Source: JADCCX01 sp031431475 (GTDB lineage: Bacteria > Pseudomonadota > Alphaproteobacteria > Rhizobiales > Beijerinckiaceae). From it: a stretch of DNA of 64,000 nucleotides. The stretch is taken from contig JANPDL010000032.1 of the NCBI GenBank assembly GCA_031431475.1, forward strand, positions 98,419 to 162,418. The letters are read 5' to 3'. The translations under genes were made by a program, and so were the position numbers. The notes beneath the pieces were generated by a model that had not been told where the DNA came from, did not search any database, and saw only the letters and a program-made list of their open reading frames with translations. Shown here piece by piece: positions 1 to 8,597 of this stretch; within the stretch, counting starts at the first letter, position 1; every line of letters begins with the position of its first letter.

Positions 1-1
1 C

Positions 2-655
2 CTAGGCGCGGCGGTCGAGACACTGGTGGATGGCGCGATGTTCAACTCCGGCCAGTGCTGCTGCGGCATCGAGCGGATTTATGTGCATAGCAGCCTGTAC
101 CAGCGCTTTGTGGATGAGGCCGTGGCGCTGACCGCGCAATACGTCGTGGGTTCACCACTGGACGAAGCCACGACGCTGGGGCCGATGGCACAGCTCAGGC
201 TGGCGGATGTGGTGCGCAATCACATGGCCGACGCCGTGTCAAAGGGCGCAAAAGCACATCTCGATCCAGCCAGCTTTCCCGGCGCAAAAAACGCCACGCC
301 CTATCTCGCCCCGCAGATTCTGACCGGCGTCGATCATTCCATGCTCGTCATGAGCGAGGAGACCTTCGGCCCCGTCGTCGGGATCATGTCAGTCAAGGAT
401 GATGCAGAGGCCGTGCGTCTTATGAATGACAGCCAGTACGGCCTGAGCGCTGCCATCTTCACGCGGGATGAAGCGGTGGCGGCCGCGCTGGGTGACCAGC
501 TGGAAACCGGCACGGTTTTCATGAACCGCTGCGATTATCTCGATCCGGGCCTTGCCTGGACCGGCGTCAAGAACACCGGGCGAGGCGCATCCCTCTCATC
601 GCTCGGCTATGAAGGCCTGACGCGGCCTAAAAGCTACCATCTCAAGAAGGCCTGA
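2..655 (+). CDS. NAD(P)-dependent aldehyde dehydrogenase, C-terminal part (cut by window start)
   Basis: The reading frame is open from the window edge, so the N-terminal half with most of the cofactor fold is missing. The visible part begins just before the catalytic region: FNSGQCC followed by CGIER matches the aldehyde dehydrogenase active-site signature, with the second Cys (codon at 59-61) as the expected nucleophile. Downstream, EETFGPVVGI is the conserved Glu-Phe-Gly-Pro cofactor motif, and FMNRCDYLDPGLAWTGVKNTGRG is the usual C-terminal segment, here split as FMNRCDY and GVKNTGRG. Enzymes of this family oxidise aldehydes to acids in the cytoplasm. The next gene, an iron-type alcohol dehydrogenase, starts 5 bases after the stop, so the pair is probably an operon oxidising an alcohol through its aldehyde. 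The substrate cannot be told from sequence. Confidence 0.93.
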   Translation, partial: LGAAVETLVDGAMFNSGQCCCGIERIYVHSSLYQRFVDEAVALTAQYVVGSPLDEATTLGPMAQLRLADVVRNHMADAVSKGAKAHLDPASFPGAKNATPYLAPQILTGVDHSMLVMSEETFGPVVGIMSVKDDAEAVRLMNDSQYGLSAAIFTRDEAVAAALGDQLETGTVFMNRCDYLDPGLAWTGVKNTGRGASLSSLGYEGLTRPKSYHLKKA

Positions 656-660
656 TCCCC

Positions 661-1818
661 ATGCATCTCCGTCGAAACTGGAATTACCCAACCGCCATCC
701 GCTTCGGCGCGGGCCGTATTGCGGAACTGGCCGATGCCGTCCAGAAATCCGGCATCAAGCGCCCGCTGCTGGTGACGGACCCGGTGCTGGCTGAGCTGCC
801 CATGGTGGCCGCTGCAAAGGCCGCGCTCGATGCGGCAGGCCTGCCTTGCGCCGTCTTCAGTGACGTGAAGCCCAATCCCGTTGCGGCCAATGTCGAGGCT
901 GGTATCAAGGTCCTGCGCGCGGGCAAGCACGATGGTGTCGTGGCTTTCGGCGGTGGATCAGCGCTGGATGCGGGCAAGGTCATCGCCTTCATGGCGGGAC
1001 AGACAAGGCCGATGTGGGATTTCGAAGATGTCGGCGACTGGTGGACGCGGGCCGATCCTGCCGGGATATTCCCCATCGTCGCCGTGCCGACCACGGCAGG
1101 CACCGGTTCGGAAGTGGGCCGCGCGGGCGTCATCACGGATGAAACGACGCATACCAAGAAGGTGATTTTCCATCCGTTGATGATGCCGAAGATCACGATC
1201 TGCGACCCGGAGTTGACAGTGGGCATGCCGCACATAATCACGGTCGGTACCGGCATGGATGCTTTCGCCCATTGCCTGGAGGCCTATTGCGGGCCGTTCT
1301 ATCACCCACTGGCCGATGGTATCGCGCTGGAGGGCATGCGCCTCGTCAAGGAAAGCCTGCCGGTCGTTGCGAGAGAGCCGGGCAATCTGGCCGCGCGGGG
1401 CGACATGATGTCGGCAGCGGCCATGGGAGCCACGGCGTTCCAGAAAGCACTTGGCGCGATCCATGCGTTGTCGCACCCCGTTGGGTCGCTCTACGGCACC
1501 CACCACGGCATGACGAACGCCGTGTTCATGCCCTATGTGTTGGCGTTCAACCGCACGGCCATCGAGGAGAAGATCACTCGCGTCGGCGCGTATCTGGGCC
1601 TCAAGCCCGGCTTCGACGGGTTCATGGATTACGTCATGGACCTGCGCCAGACGCTCGGCGTGCCGCATACGCTGCCGGAACTTGGCGTGAAGAACCCGGA
1701 TATCGGCCTGATGGCGAAGATGTCACCGCTTGACCCAACGGCGGGAGGCAATCCGGTTCTGCTCGACGAGAAGGCCTCGGCAATGCTGTTCGAGCGGGCG
1801 ATGACGGGGAAGGTCTGA
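661..1818 (+). CDS. Iron-containing (group III) alcohol dehydrogenase
   Basis: 385 residues, the normal length of the family, which interconverts alcohols and aldehydes with NAD(P). The N-terminal nucleotide-binding half carries GGGS at residues 97-100 (FGGGSALDAGK). The C-terminal half has the metal-binding set Asp200 and His204 (DAFAH), His268 and His282; the spacing of 14 between the last two is that of lactaldehyde reductase FucO. TTAGTGSE near residue 146 is the second conserved glycine-rich motif. It follows the aldehyde dehydrogenase gene by 5 bases and so is likely co-transcribed. Its stop faces the stop of the next gene, only 3 bases away, so transcription converges here. Substrate unknown. 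Confidence 0.93.
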   Translation: MHLRRNWNYPTAIRFGAGRIAELADAVQKSGIKRPLLVTDPVLAELPMVAAAKAALDAAGLPCAVFSDVKPNPVAANVEAGIKVLRAGKHDGVVAFGGGSALDAGKVIAFMAGQTRPMWDFEDVGDWWTRADPAGIFPIVAVPTTAGTGSEVGRAGVITDETTHTKKVIFHPLMMPKITICDPELTVGMPHIITVGTGMDAFAHCLEAYCGPFYHPLADGIALEGMRLVKESLPVVAREPGNLAARGDMMSAAAMGATAFQKALGAIHALSHPVGSLYGTHHGMTNAVFMPYVLAFNRTAIEEKITRVGAYLGLKPGFDGFMDYVMDLRQTLGVPHTLPELGVKNPDIGLMAKMSPLDPTAGGNPVLLDEKASAMLFERAMTGKV

Positions 1819-1821
1819 GGG

Positions 1822-3228
1822 TCAGCGCCGCCGGAGTTCGATCTTGTCGAGGCTCCCGCCCTCCATCGAAACGACTGGCAGTCTTTCCACAGTCGCACCC
1901 GGATTGAAGATGATGCGGTTCGTGCCGGACAGGGATTGAACGGCCCCGACGACAGAGCTTTGCAGGAAGCGCGCGCTGACAGGACCGGAACCTGCCACCA
2001 CGAGGCCACACAGGGCATTGCCATCGATTTCGGCAAAGGGCTTGTCGGCTGTCAGCTCAACCACTGTTTCGACGAAGCGCGGCTGCATCTGATAGGCTTG
2101 AGCCTGACAGGAACTTCCCGCTGGGGCTGCCAGCACCGTAAGGCGCGCAACCGTGGTTCCCGTAGATGTCGGGGCAATCTGGGCAGGACCGGTTTGCTGG
2201 GGCAACGTCGTGTTCTGTGGAAGCGTTGAGGACGGCGTACCCGGTGTTCCCGGCGTCGGCGTGATGACAACTACGGGCGGTGTCGGTGCTGGCTTCTGCA
2301 TCAGGAGATAAGCGCCTGCTCCGGTCCCCATCAGCGTCAGGGCTGCGGCGGCGATGATGCCGATCTTGCGCGAATCCAGCCCCTGCGAAAGTGCCCTCGG
2401 GCGATCCCCCGCCAGCGCGTAAGCTCCCATAGGCGGCGGCGTTGCCTGTGTTACGGGCGGTTCGACCGGCGGAGGCTCAACAGCCGCTTCCGGCGCTGGC
2501 TTTGCCCTGGGCTCCGGTTTCGGAATTGGCACGAGTGCAGTGCGGCGCGCCGCCATCGCGCTGAAATCTTCCCCCTTGAGGAAGCCGTCCAGCGGACCGA
2601 TCAGGTCGGCCAGCGATCCTGCAATCGCCACATGATGCGTCTGGTTGGCGAGAACTTTACCAAGAACGGTCGCGGCCCTTTCCGCATCACCCCCGGCTGG
2701 AAGAATGCACAGGACAGGCGTTCCCGCATGCGCGGCGGTGGCGAACAGCTCACGCGAATGGTCGATCTTGCTGACAAGCTGATAATCGTTGGGGACGATG
2801 GCTGCGGCGGACGCATTCTCGGCCATCGAGAAATCCAAAGCCCCCGTGGTCCAGATCAGCAGCCGCGCCCTGGGGATATCGGTATGCAGGGCCTCGCCCA
2901 GCGCCGAGCCAAAATGGCCTGCAGCAACAGGCATGATCCAGCTCTTGCCGTGGTCGATCTCGGATGTGACGACAAGCCGGAATCCACCACCTTCGGGCAG
3001 GCCCAGAAGCGTGCGCATCGGATCGCCGGGGCGCAGAAGATTGTTGTATTCCTTGGTCCAGCGCTCGCACTGATCCGCTGTCTCGTTGCCAAGCACCACG
3101 CGCGACGCCGGAATCTTCTGGGTCCAGCGCAACCCACGGATCAGGATTGCACCTGCCGTGGTCGGCACGACGACGGTCAATCCCGACCGCCTCGCGTCGC
3201 TGGCATCATCCTGCCTGGTCTCTGCCAT
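1822..3228 (-). CDS. Bitopic membrane protein of the envelope cluster: cytoplasmic domain, Pro-rich linkers, one TM segment, periplasmic domain
   Basis: About 468 residues if started at the ATG at 3228; a TTG eight codons upstream is possible but has no visible ribosome site. I do not recognise the family. Residues ~15-220 form a soluble alpha/beta-looking domain. A stretch rich in Pro and Ala (about 235-270) follows, then one hydrophobic segment at about 289-309 (GIIAAAALTLMGTGAGAYLL), then a second Pro/Thr-rich stretch, then a C-terminal domain of ~100 residues with two Cys that could pair in the periplasm. The layout suggests a protein that transmits a signal or force across the inner membrane. 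It is the last gene of the minus-strand arm, 60 bases after the 183-residue gene. Function unknown. Confidence 0.8.
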   Translation of the reverse strand: MAETRQDDASDARRSGLTVVVPTTAGAILIRGLRWTQKIPASRVVLGNETADQCERWTKEYNNLLRPGDPMRTLLGLPEGGGFRLVVTSEIDHGKSWIMPVAAGHFGSALGEALHTDIPRARLLIWTTGALDFSMAENASAAAIVPNDYQLVSKIDHSRELFATAAHAGTPVLCILPAGGDAERAATVLGKVLANQTHHVAIAGSLADLIGPLDGFLKGEDFSAMAARRTALVPIPKPEPRAKPAPEAAVEPPPVEPPVTQATPPPMGAYALAGDRPRALSQGLDSRKIGIIAAAALTLMGTGAGAYLLMQKPAPTPPVVVITPTPGTPGTPSSTLPQNTTLPQQTGPAQIAPTSTGTTVARLTVLAAPAGSSCQAQAYQMQPRFVETVVELTADKPFAEIDGNALCGLVVAGSGPVSARFLQSSVVGAVQSLSGTNRIIFNPGATVERLPVVSMEGGSLDKIELRRR

Positions 3229-3288
3229 TCCCGCCGCCTGCCGAACACTCAATGGTCACTGACCGCAAGTGTAGGGCCTGCAGTCAGG

Positions 3289-3840
3289 TCAAAGCAAGTA
3301 GACGCCTGTGGTCGGATTGGCCAGCATCAACCTCAGAAGATCACGCTCGTGATCATGGGCGGGCAGATCGAGCACGATATGCCTGTCGACTTCCGCCGGA
3401 AGCGCGATGCGGACGATGCCCTCAATGGACACGGCCTCGATCAGCGTGGGCGCGGGAACGCCATCCGTCAGGCGCTCGATGACGAGGGCTGCGGGTGCGC
3501 CATCCTCCTCCACGATATCCAGCGTGAAGTCACCGAGCCTGCGGTGCGTCGCACTGTTGTCATAGGCGGCTGCGGCCATGATGCTCATGCCGCGCGACTT
3601 CATCATCAGAAGCTTGTGATAGCGTGATGCGATGCCCGGATCGGCGCGCACGGCCTTTTCGACCATGAAATTGACCAATGAGCCAGGTTCCCGGTTGGCA
3701 TAGGCCCACAGATCGGCGCGGGACACGGTTGCCTGGCCAGGCTCGTGATCGGAAGCAGCAACAGCGCTCAGCAGCAGCCGCGCGGAAGCGCGGGCAACAA
3801 GGCGATCCTGGGGGGTGTTTTCATCGAAACGGTTCATCAT
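3289..3840 (-). CDS. Uncharacterised 183-residue soluble protein of the envelope cluster
   Basis: No family recognised. The N-terminal half is mainly helical in appearance (RADLWAYANREPGSLVNF), the C-terminal half beta-rich, without signal peptide, membrane segment or Cys. The N-terminal pattern loosely resembles short helical adaptor domains, but this is only an impression. The start codon overlaps the stop of the upstream 507-residue gene in an ATGATGA arrangement (3834-3840 on the minus strand), which strongly suggests translational coupling and stoichiometric production of the two proteins. A second ATG directly follows the first, so either may be used. It probably works in the cytoplasm as a partner of the 507-residue protein. 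Confidence 0.75.
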   Translation of the reverse strand: MMNRFDENTPQDRLVARASARLLLSAVAASDHEPGQATVSRADLWAYANREPGSLVNFMVEKAVRADPGIASRYHKLLMMKSRGMSIMAAAAYDNSATHRRLGDFTLDIVEEDGAPAALVIERLTDGVPAPTLIEAVSIEGIVRIALPAEVDRHIVLDLPAHDHERDLLRLMLANPTTGVYLL

Positions 3841-5360
3841 AGGGTTTCCGTCTGTTTGCCGTATCTCTTGCTGAAGGCTTTGGCGAAGCTTGCTTCGTCC
3901 TGAACCCCCTGTGTTTGCAGATCAGCATCCCGCGCCAGTTTGCCGAGTTGCGCCAGTATGCGCTTCAGCGAACCAGCGACGATGCGCAAATCCTGACCCA
4001 TCCTTGCGAAGGTCTGGGCCAGTTCCGCATCCTCCATCCGGAAACTGGAGCGATCATGCCGCCATTTTTTCAGGAGCTTCAAGCCCTCAACGCTGGATCC
4101 GCCCCTTTCCAGATGCACCGCCATGAGAATCAGCTCGGCCAGTTGCCGATCCAGAAGGGTGAGATCGCCTATGCGCGCCACGTAATCAAAAGCATCCGCC
4201 TTCTCGTCAGGCAGGCTGCGGCGCGAGGCCTCGACAAGCCGGTTCTCCCACGGTGTCACGGAGAGGCTGCGCAGCAGTGTCACAGGCTGCTCATGCGCCA
4301 GCGGAATGATGGACAGAACCTGCGCGGCCTCGCGCCGTTCTTCCTTGGTCAGAACCTTCGGCATCTGTGGCAAGGCATTCAGGGCCGCAAGGCTGCGCTC
4401 GACGAAGGCCTCGTCATCGTCTGTGCTATCGTCAGGTTCAGGGATATCACCCGCCTCGTCATTGTCCTGCAAGGCACTGACATCACGGTCCAGCCAGGCA
4501 ATGATCATCTCTTCAGGGTCATCACTGGGCTCGCCCGTCACCATGTCATCGATGGAGACCGGGGCGAGGAAGGCGCGACGGTCCGTATCCGTGCGCTCCT
4601 CCCGCAGTAGCGCCGCAAGTTTCTCGATAAACCTGCCATAGCTCCACGTTTCACCGGCATCGATGACATGGAACCACAGACTGAGCACATCATCATGGGC
4701 AAGGCTGCGCCCACTGCGAGTACGTCCTGCGCCAGCGAGAAAGGCCTCGCGATGGCGGATCAGATCGGCAAAAGCCTGCAAGGGCAGATATTTCTTGCGC
4801 CACCCTCGCATGTAGCGCGCAGGAGCCTGCACCGCGCGTTTGCTGAGCGACACCAGATCCCCGTCGCCGGAAAACAGAATATCCAGCGACTGCCGCAAGG
4901 ATTCAGCACCAGAGCCGATGGCTGCATCGATCTGCGGCGACATGAAGAGAAAATCAGCGAGCCCCATGTTGCGCTTGACGCGTGGCCAGCTGAAAACGCG
5001 CGGGGTATCGCCATCCGCAAGCGACAGGCCCTGCGCATCGGACCAGATATCACCGACGGGGGATGTGACCCGCTTGCCACTGCGCAGTTTGGATATCAGG
5101 AGACCGCTTTCATCCAGTAGGCAGCCGATGGCTGCATCGCGCGGTGGCATGCGGGGCGCGGCGAGAAGTGTTCCGAGGCCAAGGAGAATCTGGTTCATCT
5201 CCCAGAGCATGCTGTCGGCGTGTTCGCCAGCTCCGCCCACGATCGCGAGCATGAATTTTTCGGAATCCGCCGCCGAAAAGCGCCGGTTACGCACAATTTC
5301 AGCGATCTCCGCGACCCGGTCCGGGTCTATCCCCCAATCCATATCTGCAAATCCGATCAC
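3837..5360 (-). CDS. Uncharacterised 507-residue cytoplasmic protein of the envelope cluster
   Basis: No known domain recognised. The protein is soluble in appearance, largely helical, with an acidic low-complexity stretch in the middle (residues about 290-325, containing DDDEAFVE) that probably separates two domains. The C-terminal third is helical and charged. The GTG at 5360 is the longest start; an ATG six codons later (5342) is equally plausible, as neither has a strong ribosome site. It follows the periplasmic 316-residue gene by 77 bases and is coupled to the 183-residue gene by a 4-base overlap. The context suggests a cytoplasmic component of the envelope-spanning assembly encoded here. 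Confidence 0.77.
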   Translation of the reverse strand: MIGFADMDWGIDPDRVAEIAEIVRNRRFSAADSEKFMLAIVGGAGEHADSMLWEMNQILLGLGTLLAAPRMPPRDAAIGCLLDESGLLISKLRSGKRVTSPVGDIWSDAQGLSLADGDTPRVFSWPRVKRNMGLADFLFMSPQIDAAIGSGAESLRQSLDILFSGDGDLVSLSKRAVQAPARYMRGWRKKYLPLQAFADLIRHREAFLAGAGRTRSGRSLAHDDVLSLWFHVIDAGETWSYGRFIEKLAALLREERTDTDRRAFLAPVSIDDMVTGEPSDDPEEMIIAWLDRDVSALQDNDEAGDIPEPDDSTDDDEAFVERSLAALNALPQMPKVLTKEERREAAQVLSIIPLAHEQPVTLLRSLSVTPWENRLVEASRRSLPDEKADAFDYVARIGDLTLLDRQLAELILMAVHLERGGSSVEGLKLLKKWRHDRSSFRMEDAELAQTFARMGQDLRIVAGSLKRILAQLGKLARDADLQTQGVQDEASFAKAFSKRYGKQTETL

Positions 5361-5437
5361 GCCAATTGTGGCATCAACTTAACAAGCCGCCCGGTCTGTG
5401 TCGACCGGACGGCTCAAGTGTTGTCAAGACGGGTGGT

Positions 5438-6388
5438 TCAGCGCGTGTTGATCTTCGTCAGCGTCACCCGGTTGCCGGCAAACGTCACCTGCGCATTAAG
5501 GCCAACAAGCTCCAGCATCAGCCTGAAGTTGCGTGTCAGGCGGGCGCTGTCGGACGACGTGCGGTAGAAGAAACCCGCAGCATTGTCGCTCATCGTGGTT
5601 GTCCGGTGCTGCTGGTAGCAGCCCCAGCGCACGAACTCGCCCTCGATGCGGTTGACCTCGGATGTTGTGAAGTCCCTGAGCTGGATTTCGTAATCCGTCG
5701 GCAGGTTCACGCAACCGTCCTGGGCAGCATTGGCAGCACCTACTGCGGGCGCTGCAGCGCCGTCCTTGGCAGGCTCTGGTGCAGCAGCGACGGTCGCGCC
5801 GCCTGACGGCCGGGCAAAGGCTTCAAGCTTCTGCGACAGCGCCGAGCCCAGATCAGTAGCGAGCAGCTTTGAATGACCGCCAACCGTCTCCAGCAGGCAC
5901 TCACGTGCACACGGGTTGGGCAGAGCCGGGAACTGGAAGCCCCCCACCTCGAAAGCCGCAATGAACTGGCCGGTCCGGACATTCAGGATGCGGCCCGCAA
6001 TGCGGATATCCGGGAAGCGGATGGCAGCACTGGGCGAACTGCGCACCGAGGCATAGATCTGGTAGATCGCCATGGCATCGATAGGCGTCGATACCGCACG
6101 GGCTATCTCGATCAGTTCAGCATCCCTGCGACGGACACGCCCCGGAGGGGTGATGCCCATGGCCATCGACGTCTCGTCATAGATCTGGAAGCCTTTGGTG
6201 TTCATGTATTCGGACAGCGAGAGCTGCACGCGGTTGAAGACGCGGCTGTTGCGCGGCACCGAATCAGGATCCGCGTCATCAGATACGACGACAAGATTGA
6301 TCCGGTCGTTTCTGGTCTGGGCCTGCGAGGGCGCGGTGACGCCGATGCAGACCAGGAATGTGGCGAGCAATGCAAGTGACCCCCTCAT
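5438..6388 (-). CDS. Uncharacterised exported (periplasmic) protein, 316 residues
   Basis: The start at 6388 is chosen because AGGAGA lies just upstream and because the product then begins with a clean Sec signal peptide (hydrophobic SLALLATFLVCIGV, cleavage likely after PSQAQ). The mature N-terminal domain starts with a beta-strand pattern (RINLVVVSDD) followed by helix and strand (GFQIYDE), a layout seen in small periplasmic domains of the TolB-N or LPP20 type; this is fold impression only. The next region mentions CARECLLETVG, with two Cys close together. An Ala/Pro linker leads to a C-terminal domain of ~90 residues with one Cys, ending in a beta-rich segment (AQVTFAGNRVTLTKI). It lies 58 bases downstream of the OmpA-like gene in the same operon. 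Confidence 0.8.
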   Translation of the reverse strand: MRGSLALLATFLVCIGVTAPSQAQTRNDRINLVVVSDDADPDSVPRNSRVFNRVQLSLSEYMNTKGFQIYDETSMAMGITPPGRVRRRDAELIEIARAVSTPIDAMAIYQIYASVRSSPSAAIRFPDIRIAGRILNVRTGQFIAAFEVGGFQFPALPNPCARECLLETVGGHSKLLATDLGSALSQKLEAFARPSGGATVAAAPEPAKDGAAAPAVGAANAAQDGCVNLPTDYEIQLRDFTTSEVNRIEGEFVRWGCYQQHRTTTMSDNAAGFFYRTSSDSARLTRNFRLMLELVGLNAQVTFAGNRVTLTKINTR

Positions 6389-6446
6389 GATGTGTCTCCT
6401 CTGGATGGTTGTGAACGGGATAAGATATGGTTGATTGGAGTGCCGA

Positions 6447-7004
6447 TTAGTCGATTGCGATAACTTCAACACGCCGGTTGATTGGCGATGCCGGATTGCT
6501 GGGATTGCGCAACATATCCGGGCCGAAACCGTTGGCGGTCAGCCGGGGAGAAGCGATTGCCCCCTGCCCGATCAGCCAGTTGCGGACGGAATTGGCGCGG
6601 TCATGCGACAGGGCGACGTTGAAATCATAGTCACCGTCGGCGCTGGTATGACCCGCAATCAGAAACTGCTGGTCCAGCAGGATCGGATTGTTAAGAACCT
6701 GCGACAGCCGGTCCAGCGCAATCTGCGATCCCGCCCTCAACTCTGCGGAGTTCAGATCAAAAAACACCGTGACTTCAACGCGGCGGCTGATGTCGACGGT
6801 GACCGATCCTGCACCACCGCGCAGCCGAAGCTGGCGTTTGACCGCCGTTCTGCGCCTGGGAGCAGCACCGGCAGGAGCACGATCATGGGGTGCGAGATCG
6901 CGCAGCATGCGGGTCATCTCGTTGTCGCTCTGGGCTCCTGCCAGACCGGCCTGCAGCGTCATGGCTGCTGCAAGCGAGCCTGTGAACAGTCCTCGTCTGG
7001 ACAA
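6447..7004 (-). CDS. Tat-exported OmpA-like peptidoglycan-binding protein
   Basis: The C-terminal ~110 residues are an OmpA-C-like domain: VTVFFDLNSAELRAGS, then FLIAGHTSADGDYDFN, LSHDRANSVRNWL and a final NRRVEVI. This domain binds the diaminopimelate side chain of peptidoglycan from the periplasm. The usual Asp in GHTD is Ser here, while the following Asp residues and the RA arginine are kept, so binding may be altered. I favour the TTG at 7004 because the product then starts directly with SRRGLFTGSLAAA, a twin-arginine signal; the open frame runs upstream to 7187 but that extension looks non-coding. There is no beta-barrel, so it is probably a soluble or lipid-free anchor. It is the first gene of the minus-strand arm, divergent from another OmpA-like gene. 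Confidence 0.8.
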   Translation of the reverse strand: MSRRGLFTGSLAAAMTLQAGLAGAQSDNEMTRMLRDLAPHDRAPAGAAPRRRTAVKRQLRLRGGAGSVTVDISRRVEVTVFFDLNSAELRAGSQIALDRLSQVLNNPILLDQQFLIAGHTSADGDYDFNVALSHDRANSVRNWLIGQGAIASPRLTANGFGPDMLRNPSNPASPINRRVEVIAID

Positions 7005-7368
7005 GATTATTGATTTTCCCAGCGGTTCGCTGGCCAAAATCCTGCTATTCAAGCAATCATGTATTTCCAAGATGTCCTCCCACGATAACCTCCATGGACC
7101 GTCAACCGATGACGGTTGGACGGCCTGCTGAATTGCGATAGCGACAGTCCCGAACGAGACCATCGCAACAGTGCAAGCAGAAGGCAATGCGCCGACTGCT
7201 CTTGGCGCTTGTGGCAGCTAGAGCCTTTTTCGCCAGGGCGGCATAAAATAGACCCAAATAGGCGCGACAGGCCAGTTTCTTGCTCTTGTCAGGAGAAAAG
7301 GCCTCAACCTATCGCAAAGGCCATGTCATGAACGGTTGAAAAGCCGTGTTGAAACATTGGAGACAGTG
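7005..7368. promoter_or_regulatory. Divergent intergenic region between the two arms of the envelope cluster
   Basis: This ~360-base gap separates the two OmpA-like genes and must hold the divergent promoters of both arms, though no clear -35/-10 pair stands out. It contains an imperfect hairpin: CCGTCAACCG at 7099-7108 pairs with 7113-7123 with one bulged G and a 4-base loop. The best start for the rightward gene, ATG 7369, has GGAG at 7359-7362. Confidence 0.35.
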
Positions 7369-8406
7369 ATGACACGTGAATCTCTGCCAAACACAACCGC
7401 CGCCTCGGCAACCCATTGGTTTCACCGCACACGCCTGCGGCTTGCCATGACGGTCAGCGCCAGCGCGCTGGCTGCAAGCCTGTTGCTCGCAGCCGGACAC
7501 GTCTCGGCACAGCAAGATATCAAGCCAAGTTCAGAAGTTGCAGCGGCTGCACAGCTGCCCCGCGCAGGTGAAATGCGCCTCAACATCAAGATGAACGGAA
7601 CAAATGCAGCCTTTACCGGTGCCATGGAGCCAGTTGCACGCGAACAGATCCCCTTCGCGGATGGCGAGCATTCCATCGGCCAGAACGCACGAGAGGCTAT
7701 CGCCACGCTTCAGCAGAAACTCGGCACCGTCAGGAGCAAGACGATGATCGTTGTGGCGTATCACGCCGATGAAATGACGGCCTATCGCCGGGCGCGCGCC
7801 ATTCGCGGCGAGATGATCGAGCGCTTCCAGATGGATCCGGCGTCCATGATCGCTACTGGCCGGACTGTACCCGAGCATATATCCGGTCTCACTGTGATCG
7901 ATATCCATACCGTCGATCCCGCATCTTGCACGGGTTGCGGCAACGCGACATTCCGGACGCTGGCCTATGACAGCGGTACGGTCAGGCTTGTGACGCTGAT
8001 CCCGGAAATTCTCGCGGATCAGGGAAAAAAGCCAGAGCCAGTGATAACGGCTACCAAACCTGCACCGGTTCGTCAGATCGTACGAGCAGCACCTGCGCCA
8101 GAGCCAACAATCGCTACTGTACAGACAACCAGACCTGCGCCAGTTCGCCAGATCGTGCGAGCCGCACCTGCACAAGAGCCCACAGCAGCTCCCGCAAAGG
8201 CAGAAAAACCAACGCCCGTTGCCAGAAATGCGGCAACGATCAAGGCAGAGGCCTCCAACAAGGACTATGTCTCGCCGCAAGAGATAAGACGGCTTAAAGA
8301 GCGCACCATGGCACTCGCCAGCGGAAGCTGCCCTCGACCACGGATCATCATCGATGATTACTATCCCGGTGGCCCGCTTGTTCCCTGCAAACCTATCGGT
8401 CAGTAA
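7369..8406 (+). CDS. Periplasmic OmpA-like protein with Pro-rich repeats, 345 residues
   Basis: Start chosen at ATG 7369 with GGAG six bases upstream; a TTG at 7336 is an alternative. A long charged n-region precedes a hydrophobic core (ASALAASLLLAAGHVSAQ), typical of an exported protein. The following ~130 residues look like a shortened, degenerate OmpA-type fold: FADGEHSIGQNAREAI, then MIVVAYHADE, YRRARAIRGEMIERF and MIATGR. A CTGC pair follows at about residue 194. The next part is a Pro/Ala-rich linker with two copies of a 25-residue repeat unit containing PAPVRQIVRAAP. The C-terminus is basic with two more Cys and may reach across the periplasm. No exact family recognised. It is divergent from the Tat-exported OmpA-like gene, suggesting related roles in wall binding. 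Confidence 0.77.
   Translation: MTRESLPNTTAASATHWFHRTRLRLAMTVSASALAASLLLAAGHVSAQQDIKPSSEVAAAAQLPRAGEMRLNIKMNGTNAAFTGAMEPVAREQIPFADGEHSIGQNAREAIATLQQKLGTVRSKTMIVVAYHADEMTAYRRARAIRGEMIERFQMDPASMIATGRTVPEHISGLTVIDIHTVDPASCTGCGNATFRTLAYDSGTVRLVTLIPEILADQGKKPEPVITATKPAPVRQIVRAAPAPEPTIATVQTTRPAPVRQIVRAAPAQEPTAAPAKAEKPTPVARNAATIKAEASNKDYVSPQEIRRLKERTMALASGSCPRPRIIIDDYYPGGPLVPCKPIGQ
8059..8180 (+). repeat. Tandem coding repeat (two ~46-base copies, 75 bases apart)
   Basis: Copies at about 8059-8105 and 8134-8180 encode PAPVRQIVRAAP twice inside the linker of the 345-residue protein. The copies differ mostly at third codon positions, so the protein repeat is kept by selection rather than by recent duplication. 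Confidence 0.75.
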
Positions 8407-8597
8407 CGATATATGACGATATCAGGCAAAAAGGCGTTGCAAAGAGGGTTTGTTGGGGGCAGTCTCCCCGCGCGTTTCGCGGCAGGCTCGAGGAGGCCGT
8501 ACGGGAAACTGTGTCATGCATATTCTGATATCATAGATGATTTGTGCTACGATAATCAGTGTATGCGAACGTAACCTTCATGACCCTGGAGTGAAGC

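Noticed and set aside
8059..8180. CRISPR-like repeat
   Set aside because: Only two copies, in frame inside a coding gene, with third-position changes.
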